NCBI RefSeq assembly: GCF_029223285.1
Contig: NZ_JARHUJ010000009.1
Coordinates: forward strand, 372,001 to 436,000
DNA: 64,000 nucleotides
Direction of reading: 5' to 3'
Source: Paraflavitalea sp. CAU 1676
GTDB taxonomy: Bacteria > Bacteroidota > Bacteroidia > Chitinophagales > Chitinophagaceae
Position 1 is the stretch's first letter. Each line of letters begins with the position of its first letter. A program made the position numbers and the translations under genes. Positions 45,503-53,782 of the stretch are shown one piece after another. Below the pieces are notes generated by a model, which did no database searches, was not told the origin of the DNA, and saw nothing but the letters and a program-made list of their open reading frames with translations.

Positions 45503-45536
45503 AACTGCCGGCCATGTGAACAACAGGCCGGCAGTT
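45503..45536 (+). other. Perfect intercistronic hairpin between GH5 and GH30 genes
   Basis: AACTGCCGGCC (45503-45513) and GGCCGGCAGTT (45526-45536) form an 11-bp stem with a 12-nt loop. No U-tract follows and the GH30 ATG is 15 bp away, so an mRNA-stability or ribosome-access role is more likely than termination. Confidence 0.6.
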
Positions 45537-45550
45537 ATAAATAACAAAGA

Positions 45551-47098
45551 ATGCAGCATCTGAAAGCAATACGATTCGTGTCCTCCTTTTGTATCCTGTT
45601 TAGCGGAGCGGCAATGGCTCAACAGCCAGGTTCATCGCTTACGCTTACCATCGATACCCGGAAAACGTATCAAACCATCGACAACTTCGGTGCCTCCGAT
45701 GCCTGGGCAGCACAGTTTGCCGGCAACTGGCCCGATGCCAAAAAGAATGAGATAGCCGATTGGTTATTTAGTCTAGATACAACGGCCAATGGACAGCCTA
45801 AAGGAATTGGCTTATCCATGTGGCGCTTTAACCTCGGCGCGGGCAGCACCCAACAAGGCGCAGCCAGCGGTATCCGCGACGAATGGCGACGGGCTGAATC
45901 CTTTCTGGATTCCAATGGTAATTACAATTGGACCCGGCAGGCTGCCCAGCAATGGTTCCTGAAAGCTGCACAGCAAAGAGGGGTAAAAAGCTTTCTGGCA
46001 TTTTATAACAGTCCGCCTGTGCCTTACACGAAAAACGGAAAAGCATTTGCCGGTGTTAAAGGAGTTAGCAATATCGAGCCTTCAAAATACGAAGCCTTTG
46101 CCGACTATACGGTACAATCGATCAAGGGGCTTCAACGGCATGCCGGCATTCGTTTCGATTACCTAAGTCCCATCAACGAACCGCAATGGGATTGGAGCGA
46201 TGGCGGCCAGGAAGGTTGTCCCTATACCAATGAAGAGATCGCTGCCGTGGTAAAAGTGTTGTCGGCGAAGATGAAAAAAGCCGGCCTTTCGACAAAACTG
46301 CTGATCGCAGAAGCGGGGCATCTTAAATACTTGTTGAAAGATGATGATAAACCCGGTAAGGGCAACCAGCTGGCAGATCTATTTGATCCCAAAAGTGCGC
46401 ATTATGTGGGTGGCTTGCCCCTGGTGGCGCCGGTCATTGCAGGGCATAGCTACTTCAGTACCTCGCCATTTGCGACGGGTGTGGCACTGCGTAAGGAGTT
46501 GGCGGACAAAGTAGCCGCTGTCAGAGGGTTGACCTTCTGGCAATCGGAATATTGTATCCTGGGCGATAATGATGGAGAGATCAGCGGTAACCGTAAGGAT
46601 ACGGGTATGCGTTCTGCCCTGTATGTAGCACGTACCATTCATACCGATCTCGCAGTAGCGAATGCGGCCGCCTGGCAATGGTGGTTGTCGATCTCTGCCT
46701 ATAACTACAAAGACGGACTGATCTATATAGATAAGAATAAGACGGATGGTAATTATTCCGATAGCAAGATGCTTTGGGCGCTGGGTAATTACAGTCGCTT
46801 TGTGCGCCCGGGTATGCAACGGGTGGAGGCCAGCCTGCCGGGAGCGCCGGCTACCTTATTGGTATCTGCTTATCGCAAATCCAAAAGCAATGAGGTAGTT
46901 GTTGTGTTGGTTAATACAGGCAAAGAGCCTCAATCGATCGGGGTGCAAGCGATAACTGGTAAGGCCTCGCGGCCGGTTAAGCAGGTTGTTGCTTACACCA
47001 CCAGCGCCACTGAAAAGCTGGCGCCTCAAAGGGTCGTTGGGTCGCTGACCATTCAGCCCGAAACTATTGTAACGCTCGTATCAGATCTTAATCTCTAA
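45551..47098 (+). CDS. GH30 glycoside hydrolase, probable endo-beta-1,6-galactanase type
   Basis: A 515-residue exported enzyme (signal peptide about 1-23, GAAMAQ). The GH30 barrel carries QTIDNFGASDAW near the start, acid/base Glu210 in LSPINEPQWDW and nucleophile Glu333 in FWQSEYCIL; a C-terminal beta sandwich typical of GH30 follows (about 415-515). The combination of NEPQWDW and a Gly/Ser-rich loop near 100, and the GH35 neighbour, resemble the GH30_5 endo-beta-1,6-galactanases of arabinogalactan loci. A beta-glucanase or xylanase specificity cannot be excluded by eye. Confidence 0.9.
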   Translation: MQHLKAIRFVSSFCILFSGAAMAQQPGSSLTLTIDTRKTYQTIDNFGASDAWAAQFAGNWPDAKKNEIADWLFSLDTTANGQPKGIGLSMWRFNLGAGSTQQGAASGIRDEWRRAESFLDSNGNYNWTRQAAQQWFLKAAQQRGVKSFLAFYNSPPVPYTKNGKAFAGVKGVSNIEPSKYEAFADYTVQSIKGLQRHAGIRFDYLSPINEPQWDWSDGGQEGCPYTNEEIAAVVKVLSAKMKKAGLSTKLLIAEAGHLKYLLKDDDKPGKGNQLADLFDPKSAHYVGGLPLVAPVIAGHSYFSTSPFATGVALRKELADKVAAVRGLTFWQSEYCILGDNDGEISGNRKDTGMRSALYVARTIHTDLAVANAAAWQWWLSISAYNYKDGLIYIDKNKTDGNYSDSKMLWALGNYSRFVRPGMQRVEASLPGAPATLLVSAYRKSKSNEVVVVLVNTGKEPQSIGVQAITGKASRPVKQVVAYTTSATEKLAPQRVVGSLTIQPETIVTLVSDLNL

Positions 47099-47119
47099 CA
47101 ACATAAAGAATCGTTGAGT

Positions 47120-48958
47120 ATGCGCAAATGGATTGTAATCGTGACGGTGTTTTTATTGATGCACCAGTGGGTGTCGGCTCAGGCTACCCACGATTTTAAG
47201 TATGGGGATGAGCATTTTCTGCTGGATGGGAAACCGTTCCAGATGATATCGGGTGAGATCCATTATCCCCGCGTGCCGCGGGAGGCCTGGCGGCATAGAA
47301 TGAAGATGGCGAAGGCGATGGGCATCAATACGATCGGTACTTATGTGTTCTGGAATGTGCACGAACCACAACAGGGGGTGTACGATTTTGCCGGCAATCA
47401 TGATATTGCGGCGTTTGTAAAGATCGCCCGCGAAGAAGGGTTGTGGGTGGTGCTGCGGCCCAGTCCCTATGTGTGTGCCGAGTGGGAGTTTGGTGGCTAT
47501 CCATATTGGTTGCAGAACATTAAAGGGCTGAAGGTGAGAAGCACGGAACCGCAATACCTCGCCGCCTATAAGAACTATATTCAGCAAGTAGGTAAACAGT
47601 TGGCGCCATACCTGGTAACGCATGGGGGCAACATCGTAATGGTGCAGTTTGAAAATGAATATGGTTCTTATGGAGCCGATAAAGAATACCTGTCGATCAA
47701 TCAGCAGATGTTTGTAGACGCTGGCTTCGATTGTTTGCTGTACACCTGCGATCCGGCGAAAGATGTAGCAAAAGGTTATCTGCCGGGCTTTCTGCCTGCT
47801 GTAAATGGGCTCGACCGGCCCGAGCAGGTAAAGGGACTCGTGCGTAAATACCACGATGGCAAAGGACCCTTCTTTGTGGCAGAGTGGTATCCGGCCTGGT
47901 TCGACTGGTGGGGCGAAAAGCATCACCGGGTGCCGGCAGAAGACTATTCGGGCAAACTGGATGAGCTGCTGGGGGCAGGATTGTCGATCAATATGTATAT
48001 GTTCCATGGAGGCACCACGCGTGGTTATATGAATGGGGCCAATTGTTATGATACCAGCTTTTACGAACCGCAGATCAGCAGTTATGACTACGATGCACCG
48101 CTCGATGAGGCTGGCAATGCTACCCAAAAGTTTTTGGAGTTCAGAAAGGTGATACAGAAGAATCTGCCTGTGGGTCAATCCCTGCCCGAAGTGCCCGCGG
48201 CAAAACCTTCGATCACGTTGCCGGCTATTAAGTTCACAAATGCAACAGATCTCTTTTCGGTATTGCCGGCTCCGGTGAAGTCGGCCCGGCCGCTCACGTT
48301 CGAAGCGTTGAAGCAGGCTTATGGATTTGTGCTGTACCGCACGTTACAGCCGGGTGGAAGAAAAGGCATGCTCAGCATTAAAGAGCTGCGCGATTACGGA
48401 ATCGTGTTCATCAATGGAAAAAGGGTAGGGGTGCTGGACAGGAGGAAAAAGCAGGATAGTCTTGAAGTGGACCTGCCCTCGGGTACAGCCACCATCGATA
48501 TACTCGTAGAAAATATGGGGCGCATCAACTTTGGTCCCAACCTGTTGAAGAACGAGAAAGGCATCACAAGTCGCGTGTCGCTGAATGGTATGGAGCTGTT
48601 GGGCTGGCAAATGTATTCATTACCGTTTGAGGGAGTAAACAAGCTGAGCTTTGCGAAGCCCGTGAAAATAAAGGAAGCACCCGTGCTGCGGAAAGGCGTG
48701 TTTGAACTTGCGGCAACGGGCGATACTTACCTCGATATGCGGCAATGGGGCAAGGGCTGTGTGTGGATCAATGGGCATCACCTGGGCCGCTATTGGTCGA
48801 TCGGTCCGCAGCAAACATTGTATGTGCCGGCAGAGTGGCTGAAGAAAGGAAAGAATGAAGTGGTAGTGTTGGAATTGCTGACGCCGGGGCAAACTGAGCT
48901 CACCGGCTTAAGCAAGCCCGTGCTGGATGTACTGGCGCCGGGCAATGGTGTGCAATAG
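47120..48958 (+). CDS. GH35 beta-galactosidase
   Basis: ATG 47120 is taken instead of the TTG two codons earlier (612 residues). After a signal peptide (about 1-21, WVSAQ) comes the GH35 barrel: FKYGDEHFLLDGKPFQMISGEIHYPR, acid/base Glu121 in VCAEWEFGGYP, nucleophile Glu255 in FVAEWYPAWFDWWG and the family FHGGTTRGYMNGAN. C-terminal galactose-binding-like jelly-roll domains (about 370-610; GCVWINGHHLGRYWSIGPQQ) end the protein. It removes terminal beta-galactose from oligosaccharides, fitting a locus that degrades beta-galactan. It is the last gene of the operon, followed by a strong terminator. Confidence 0.96.
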   Translation: MRKWIVIVTVFLLMHQWVSAQATHDFKYGDEHFLLDGKPFQMISGEIHYPRVPREAWRHRMKMAKAMGINTIGTYVFWNVHEPQQGVYDFAGNHDIAAFVKIAREEGLWVVLRPSPYVCAEWEFGGYPYWLQNIKGLKVRSTEPQYLAAYKNYIQQVGKQLAPYLVTHGGNIVMVQFENEYGSYGADKEYLSINQQMFVDAGFDCLLYTCDPAKDVAKGYLPGFLPAVNGLDRPEQVKGLVRKYHDGKGPFFVAEWYPAWFDWWGEKHHRVPAEDYSGKLDELLGAGLSINMYMFHGGTTRGYMNGANCYDTSFYEPQISSYDYDAPLDEAGNATQKFLEFRKVIQKNLPVGQSLPEVPAAKPSITLPAIKFTNATDLFSVLPAPVKSARPLTFEALKQAYGFVLYRTLQPGGRKGMLSIKELRDYGIVFINGKRVGVLDRRKKQDSLEVDLPSGTATIDILVENMGRINFGPNLLKNEKGITSRVSLNGMELLGWQMYSLPFEGVNKLSFAKPVKIKEAPVLRKGVFELAATGDTYLDMRQWGKGCVWINGHHLGRYWSIGPQQTLYVPAEWLKKGKNEVVVLELLTPGQTELTGLSKPVLDVLAPGNGVQ

Positions 48959-48973
48959 ATTTTGGAGAAAATA

Positions 48974-49017
48974 AAAATGCGGGCTGGTGGTTATCCATCA
49001 GCCCGCATTTTTTATTC
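48974..49017. terminator. Terminator of the second polysaccharide operon
   Basis: A 17-bp stem with one G-U pair (AAAATGCGGGCTGGTGG at 48974-48990 and 48995-49011) and a 4-nt loop, with a T-run on the plus strand and an A-run on the other side; it can serve both convergent genes. Confidence 0.9.
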
Positions 49018-49052
49018 ATGGAATAGCGGATCGCTACTCGTAACGGTTCCTG

Positions 49053-49355
49053 CTATTTCAACAATTCATTGGCTTTGTTGGTGATTACCGACCCGATCAT
49101 GCCTTTGAAGAATGATAACGCGAAAGGGAGGTCGGCATTGATCTCCACATTGGAAGGGGTTACCTGTATGTTACCGGCCAGGTCAAAGCCCTTGGCGGAG
49201 AAACTGAAATCGCCTTTTTCTCCCTGCCAGTTCTCAGCTACATTGGATATCACGTCCTTTTGTTCTTCCTTCAGATTGGTGAGCAGGCTTTTGATGCGCT
49301 TGAGCGCTTCATCCTGCGAAAGCTGGTGTGGTATGTTGAGATTAAGTGCTGACAT
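49053..49355 (-). CDS. Polyhydroxyalkanoic acid system family protein
   Basis: A 100-residue cytoplasmic protein with the family features: an N-terminal helix NIPHQLSQDEALKRIKSLL, a beta stretch (WQGEKGDFSFSAKGFDLAGNIQV) and the LPFALSFFKGMIGSVI helix. Members are often found near PHA genes but also widely elsewhere; none of those genes is here, so a PHA role is not supported. Single-gene unit. Confidence 0.85.
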   Translation of the reverse strand: MSALNLNIPHQLSQDEALKRIKSLLTNLKEEQKDVISNVAENWQGEKGDFSFSAKGFDLAGNIQVTPSNVEINADLPFALSFFKGMIGSVITNKANELLK

Positions 49356-49487
49356 AAATATGAATTTTGAGTACGGTAATGAATTGCTTAGGCCGCAAAT
49401 ATACCGACAGTTTCGGAGTTGATTGCAAAAGACAGGCCCGGCATCTGTTAAATGCCGGGCCTGATATCCGTGACAGTTCGTGCGGTG

Positions 49488-50483
49488 TTATATCTCGATC
49501 TTGTATTTCTTACCCGGCGCCATCTCCCAATCCATTTTACGTTTTACCAGCCACAGTTCGCGGATATCCTTCATCGGCAGCAGGAACTGTTTGTAGAACT
49601 CATTGTCGCTGATCGCTACAAAGTTTTCCTTATCCTTAAAGGCGAGGCGTTTCAGGATGATATCCGATTCCAGTACGATGATGTAAGCATAGAATTCGGC
49701 GATCTGAAGCCAACCTTCCTGTTCTATCCTTTCACAAATAAGATGATATCCTTCCTTGAACACCGGTTCCATGCTATCGCCTTTCACTTCAAATACGCGG
49801 TACTTTTCTCCGCGATAGGGAAAGCCTGGCAGTACGAATTTCTGCAGCTGGTGCAGGTAAAGTTCATTGCCGAGTGATCTGGCGTAGCCTGCCTGGGCGG
49901 CGATAGGAACGTAGATGATACCGTCGCTATCGTAGTCTTCTTCGGTCTTCAGCTTGCGCCGATGGGCGAGGTGGCTTAGCGATGTTTCAGCGCCGCCGTC
50001 TAAAGATTCATGTGCAGGTTGTGTTTGTTCATATATTAGTTCGTATAGTTGAATGCCGAGAATGGTTTCCAACTGCCGTACTACCTCTTTCTTGAACTTG
50101 GGAAACTCGCCTGCTTCCATCTTTTGGTATTGCCGCAGGGAGTAGGTTTGCCCCAGGGTGGAGGCTAGTTGATCGGCGACGGCCGATTGGGTAAGGCCTC
50201 TGGATTCCCGTGCTTCCAGGATACGGCGTACGGCCTTCGTGGTATTGTCGGTGGTGGCGCGCGGCGCCAGAGAGGCGGCTCTTAAATGCTCCAGCTGCAT
50301 GATCTCTTCAAGGGGAAGGCCAAAATATTGTTCAATCCGCGCCACGTCTTCATCGCGGGGGTTGAGGTCTTTCTGTTCCCACTTACGGAGTCTTTCGGCA
50401 TCGATGCCAATGAGATCGGCCAGTTTCTGGGCCGACAGGTTGATGCCGTCGCGCAATCTTTTTATTTCCTTACCAAAAGCCAT
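49488..50483 (-). CDS. Double-HTH regulator with S24/LexA-like C-terminal domain
   Basis: ATG 50483 (MAFGKEI) gives 331 residues. Two XRE-type helix-turn-helix domains lie in tandem (about 1-60, FGKEIKRLRDGINLSAQKLADLIG; and about 85-150, RGLTQSAVADQLASTLGQTY). A linker follows, then a LexA/S24-like domain (about 190-331) with the serine motif KGDSMEP and a candidate base Lys in IILKRLAF. Autoproteolytic repressors of this design normally have one HTH. It may respond to DNA damage or a ligand. AGTTCC boxes just upstream suggest autoregulation. No phage structural genes are nearby, so it may be a domesticated or stand-alone regulator. Confidence 0.88.
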   Translation of the reverse strand: MAFGKEIKRLRDGINLSAQKLADLIGIDAERLRKWEQKDLNPRDEDVARIEQYFGLPLEEIMQLEHLRAASLAPRATTDNTTKAVRRILEARESRGLTQSAVADQLASTLGQTYSLRQYQKMEAGEFPKFKKEVVRQLETILGIQLYELIYEQTQPAHESLDGGAETSLSHLAHRRKLKTEEDYDSDGIIYVPIAAQAGYARSLGNELYLHQLQKFVLPGFPYRGEKYRVFEVKGDSMEPVFKEGYHLICERIEQEGWLQIAEFYAYIIVLESDIILKRLAFKDKENFVAISDNEFYKQFLLPMKDIRELWLVKRKMDWEMAPGKKYKIEI

Positions 50484-50516
50484 GATGATCAATTAGCTGT
50501 AAAATGTGGAAAACAA

Positions 50517-50576
50517 AGTTCCCAAAATAATGGGATAAGTTCCAAAAAGTTCCTATTTTTATGTCGTAATAGTTCC
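50517..50576. promoter_or_regulatory. Cluster of four AGTTCC boxes upstream of the double-HTH regulator
   Basis: AGTTCC occurs at 50517-50522, 50538-50543, 50548-50553 and 50571-50576, with a reverse GGAAC at 50608-50612. Spacings of 21, 10 and 23 bp are close to whole helical turns. They fill the space between the regulator and the small ORF at 50683 and likely form its operator array. Confidence 0.6.
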
Positions 50577-50682
50577 GAACAAATATAGGCAAACAGATGA
50601 GATTTTTGGAACATAAAGTGTTTACCACTGAAACCTTACAGCAGACCCTTAACCTTAAACCTGTACCCTTAAACCTTAACCG

Positions 50683-50772
50683 ATGCAGTTAATCCTTATC
50701 CTGTGCACTGGCATCATACTCGGCCTGTTGATCAGTAACCTCATAGACCGGTTCTATAAAATCAAGAGTTGA
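50683..50772 (+). CDS. Possible 29-residue hydrophobic peptide
   Basis: ATG at 50683, stop TGA at 50770-50772: 29 residues, a single hydrophobic helix (MQLILILCTGIILGLLIS) with a short basic tail. It lies directly after four CCTTAA repeats (50647-50679) and 190 bp before a terminator on the same strand. A small membrane peptide similar in style to type I toxins is possible; coding is not proven. Confidence 0.4.
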   Translation: MQLILILCTGIILGLLISNLIDRFYKIKS

Positions 50773-50990
50773 TGCCGAGAACCGGTCCCTGCTAAGCAAC
50801 CAACATCATGTTTCTTCATGGACTTTCCGCACAGCACCCCGGTGTCGTGCAGGGAGTTGAATAGTCGTCTTAGTAGTTTGTTAGTGTTTGGAATCGCAAG
50901 CCTTTTTGTTTTGTGAAAGGGATTGCACCTTATCCTATGACAATTGACCCTTTCCAGGGTCTGAAGGCCGCGCAAGCGGCCTTTTTTCTT
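50773..50990 (+). ncRNA. Candidate short untranslated transcript ending at a terminator
   Basis: No acceptable frame exists on either strand between the small peptide and 51082, yet a canonical plus-strand terminator ends the stretch at 50988. Internal complementarity is present (GAAAGGG with CCCTTTC, about 50917-50955). It could be a structured RNA or the 3' UTR of the small peptide. It does not match 6S, SRP, tmRNA or RNase P by eye. Confidence 0.3.
50964..50988 (+). terminator. Rho-independent terminator
   Basis: AAGGCCGC (50964-50971), loop GCAA, GCGGCCTT (50976-50983), then TTTTTC. A textbook hairpin that implies a transcript arriving from the small-ORF side. Confidence 0.85.
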
Positions 50991-51082
50991 TTGCGGTCGG
51001 GGTGGTTGATTCAGTCAGCTGGCCGATCAGTTTAAGGGTTAAGTTGGTGCGTTGAGTAGCTACCTGCCTTGTGGACGCAATC

Positions 51083-51793
51083 TTACTTGTTGGGCAGTTC
51101 GCTGATATACCGAAGCATGTCGTCGCTTAGTCCATCATCGTCGGTAAGGCCCCAGATGGCATCCTGCACAGTTTCGGCGGCTTCCTTCCAGTCTTCCTTA
51201 TTGGTATACTCGCTATACATGATCTTCTTGCGGGCAAGTCGTTTGAAAAGGTCCTTGATCAGCGGAGAATTGGTGACGGGGCCAAACTTATAGAAAGCAA
51301 AATCTTCAGAAGGCTTCTTGAACAGGTTGAGGCACGAAAGCAATAACGTGGCCGTACACTGCGGGGCGCCGGAGCCGGGTGACCGCGGAGGCAAAGTGAC
51401 CAACACGCTTTCAACCAGTAAGCCACTTTGAAACCCTTCGGAAGCCGATACGATGATCAGGCCCGGCGGAAACTCCACGGTAAGTGGTCCGCCAATGGAA
51501 TCGCGTTGCAGGGTGATCTTGACTACTACTTCCCCGCCGTTGCCGTCAAAAGCGCAGCCGCCAGGAGTGCTACGGTAATATTCGGCGCCCTTGATCTGTC
51601 CTACCAGGGAAACTCCCTTGGGTAATTTGAAGAGTTCACCGGTGGGATCGCCATTTTCGTTGCCCAGCCCCGGTATATGGCCAGGCTGCTCGTTGATCTC
51701 TTCTTCGGGTTTGTCATCTTTACTGCAACCAGGGTGTATAGTTATCAATGAAAATAATAACAGTGCAGGCATAAGGCCTTTAAAACTTCGCAT
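51083..51793 (-). CDS. Lipoprotein of unknown function
   Basis: A 236-residue lipoprotein: hydrophobic leader with a cysteine at 23 followed by SKDDKPEEEINEQ, typical of Bacteroidota surface lipoproteins. Residues 45-160 look beta-rich with Gly/Pro-rich loops (FPPGLIIVSASEGFQSGLLVESVLV), and the last 70 are helical and charged. Cys53-like internal cysteines may form a disulfide. No known motif is visible. It stands alone beside the LytTR/LytS pair, on the same strand but 193 bp downstream. Confidence 0.8.
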   Translation of the reverse strand: MRSFKGLMPALLLFSLITIHPGCSKDDKPEEEINEQPGHIPGLGNENGDPTGELFKLPKGVSLVGQIKGAEYYRSTPGGCAFDGNGGEVVVKITLQRDSIGGPLTVEFPPGLIIVSASEGFQSGLLVESVLVTLPPRSPGSGAPQCTATLLLSCLNLFKKPSEDFAFYKFGPVTNSPLIKDLFKRLARKKIMYSEYTNKEDWKEAAETVQDAIWGLTDDDGLSDDMLRYISELPNK

Positions 51794-51986
51794 GGGGTAA
51801 ATGATTTGGTGATGGTCGTATGGTTGCTGGCACAGGTTTCCCTGCCTGTGATGGTATTAAGACAATTGAAGTAAGCGCATGAGTGTGCTGGCCGCTCCAA
51901 ATGATGGAACAGAATACCGGAATGATCTGTCGTACGTCCGAAATAGGGGGTCTATGTTAAATGCGGACCTGCTGTGTGGCAATAAG

Positions 51987-52754
51987 CTAGTCACCCAGCC
52001 ATTTCTTGAAGTCACTGGCGCGCAGCCTGCTTACGACAATATCTTCATAGGCGGCTGGAGTTACCTGTACCTTGAGTTTACCGCTTAGCCAGGCCTGTAC
52101 TTTTTCTACGTGGTTATAGTTAATGATAAACTGCCGGTTGGCCCGGAAGAACTGCCTGCCATCCAGTTCCGATTCTATCTCGTCCAGCGGCTTATCAATG
52201 AGCAGGTCTTCGTTGCCGGAAGTTTTGATGAACTGACTTCTGTCTTTGGTGTAGAAGTAAGCTATCTTCTGGGTGGATACCGTTACCATCCGCGACCCTG
52301 CCTTGGCCAGGAACCTGTCTTTGTAGGAGGGTTGGTCTGCTATGTTGATCTCTTTGAGCAGTTGAAGCATGTTGGGAGGTAAAACAGCATCCTGCCGGTT
52401 ATGCAAACGGTGGAACTTCTCCAGCGCGGCTTTTAATTCAGTCTTGTGCAATGGCTTTAACAGGTAATCGATGCTGTTTTGCTTGAAGGCCCGCAGCGCA
52501 TGTTCCTGGTAGGCTGTAATGAAGATGATGGGAACATCAATTTTCACCTGGTCGAAGATCTCCAGGCTGCGGCCGTCGCCCAGCTCGATATCCATAAATA
52601 TAAGGTCCAGGTCGGACGATCTTTTCAGGTACGCAATGCTCGACTCCAGGCTGTCCAGTACGCCGGCAATTTCGGCCGAAGGTTCCAGCTCGCTAAGCAT
52701 TTCCGTTAATCTTTGTGCAGCCATTTGTTCGTCTTCGATGATCAGTACATTCAT
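51987..52754 (-). CDS. LytTR-family response regulator of a two-gene system
   Basis: A 255-residue regulator with receiver (1-118; EDE at 7-9, phosphorylation site Asp55 in LIFMDIELGDG, Lys near 106) and LytTR domain (about 150-250; DRFLAKAGSRMVTVSTQKIAYFYTKDRSQFI, RQFFRANRQFIINYNHVEKV). Its ATG overlaps the stop of the histidine kinase gene by four bases (52751-52754), indicating translational coupling and a cognate pair. Confidence 0.94.
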   Translation of the reverse strand: MNVLIIEDEQMAAQRLTEMLSELEPSAEIAGVLDSLESSIAYLKRSSDLDLIFMDIELGDGRSLEIFDQVKIDVPIIFITAYQEHALRAFKQNSIDYLLKPLHKTELKAALEKFHRLHNRQDAVLPPNMLQLLKEINIADQPSYKDRFLAKAGSRMVTVSTQKIAYFYTKDRSQFIKTSGNEDLLIDKPLDEIESELDGRQFFRANRQFIINYNHVEKVQAWLSGKLKVQVTPAAYEDIVVSRLRASDFKKWLGD

Positions 52755-53782
52755 GTGGAAGCTTTAATGACAGGGAAACTGACGGTAAAATAATGTTGGT
52801 CGTTTTCTATTTGAATGGGGGGGAGGGCAAGGAGTTCGAATTTCTTTGTCATGTGTTCGAGTCCCCGGCCTGATCTCGCCACCTGGTATTTGGGCTGGTA
52901 ATTGTTTCGGACAGTGACCCGTTCCTGGCCCTTATCGAGCCATAGGTTGATATAGAGGGGGTGGGCACGCGTAATGGTATTATGCTTTACCGCATTCTCG
53001 ATCAGCAACTGGAGGCTTAAGGGAGGCACATCAAAGAGTGCTGCGTCTTCAATGCGGTCTTCGAGGAATAGCCCTTCCGGATAACGGGTCTTCAGTAGCG
53101 AAAAATAGATCTTGACGAATTTCAATTCCTCTTCGAGGCTGATGATGTTAGACTGGTTGGCCTCGAGCAGGTAACGGTAAACATAGGCAAGATCTTCGGT
53201 AAAGTGGATAGCCCTCTGTTGGTCCCTTTCAATGAGGCCGATCAGGGTATTTAAGGTATTGAACAGGAAGTGAGGTTGGATCTGCACTTTCAGCGAGTCG
53301 AATTGCATGTGCAGGTTGAGCTTTTTCAATTCATTGGCTTCCAGTTGGGTGGTCTGCCAGCGCTGTATATAGAAAATGACTTCGTAGCACACTATGGCCA
53401 GCAGAATGAAGAGCATAGAAATGCCGGTGAACAGCAGGTAAACCGGAATGTTCATAACCTGAACGCCCCAGATGCGGAGGGATCCTTCAATATAAATGCG
53501 TAGAAAGCCAAGGATAAATCCATAGGGTACCAGTATGGCGGCAACGATCGTTCGTTTTTTCACAGCTTCGCTGGCGCTGCCCCAGCGCCGGTGAGCCCAA
53601 AGCGCTATCAGGCGTACAGGCTCCCAAACCAGTATCGTAAAAAAGCAGGTAACGATAATGGTCTTGATCAGCAGGTTTTTGACGGGGGCGGCAAAGAACA
53701 TGTCGAGCATGAAGAAACAGTAAAACAGCAAGCCAAATGCCAGATAGCCATAAGGCCTCACTTTTTTATCGCTGATGAGCAC
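52751..53782 (-). CDS. LytS/YehU-type sensor histidine kinase
   Basis: A 343-residue inner-membrane kinase starting with GTG at 53782. Four membrane helices (about 12-30, 37-55, 78-95, 113-135) precede a His_kinase domain with phospho-accepting His171 in QIQPHFLFNTLNTL and a HATPase with LIENAVKHN near 260 and a glycine box GRGLEHM. It has no separate periplasmic sensor domain, so it may sense within the membrane. Partner: the LytTR regulator overlapping its 3' end. Confidence 0.94.
   Translation of the reverse strand: MLISDKKVRPYGYLAFGLLFYCFFMLDMFFAAPVKNLLIKTIIVTCFFTILVWEPVRLIALWAHRRWGSASEAVKKRTIVAAILVPYGFILGFLRIYIEGSLRIWGVQVMNIPVYLLFTGISMLFILLAIVCYEVIFYIQRWQTTQLEANELKKLNLHMQFDSLKVQIQPHFLFNTLNTLIGLIERDQQRAIHFTEDLAYVYRYLLEANQSNIISLEEELKFVKIYFSLLKTRYPEGLFLEDRIEDAALFDVPPLSLQLLIENAVKHNTITRAHPLYINLWLDKGQERVTVRNNYQPKYQVARSGRGLEHMTKKFELLALPPIQIENDQHYFTVSFPVIKAST

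Noticed and set aside
49053-49355. Part of a polyhydroxyalkanoate gene cluster
   Set aside because: No synthase, phasin or depolymerase gene is nearby; only the family name links to PHA.
50641-50680. CCTTAA repeats as a CRISPR or telomere-like array
   Set aside because: Only four short irregular copies with no spacers; treated as a regulatory or chance repeat.
50754-50975. A 73-codon minus-strand frame
   Set aside because: It is antisense to the small-ORF transcript and its terminator, and has no recognisable composition.
49488-51793. Prophage
   Set aside because: A repressor-like gene is present but no integrase, structural, packaging or lysis genes are found.
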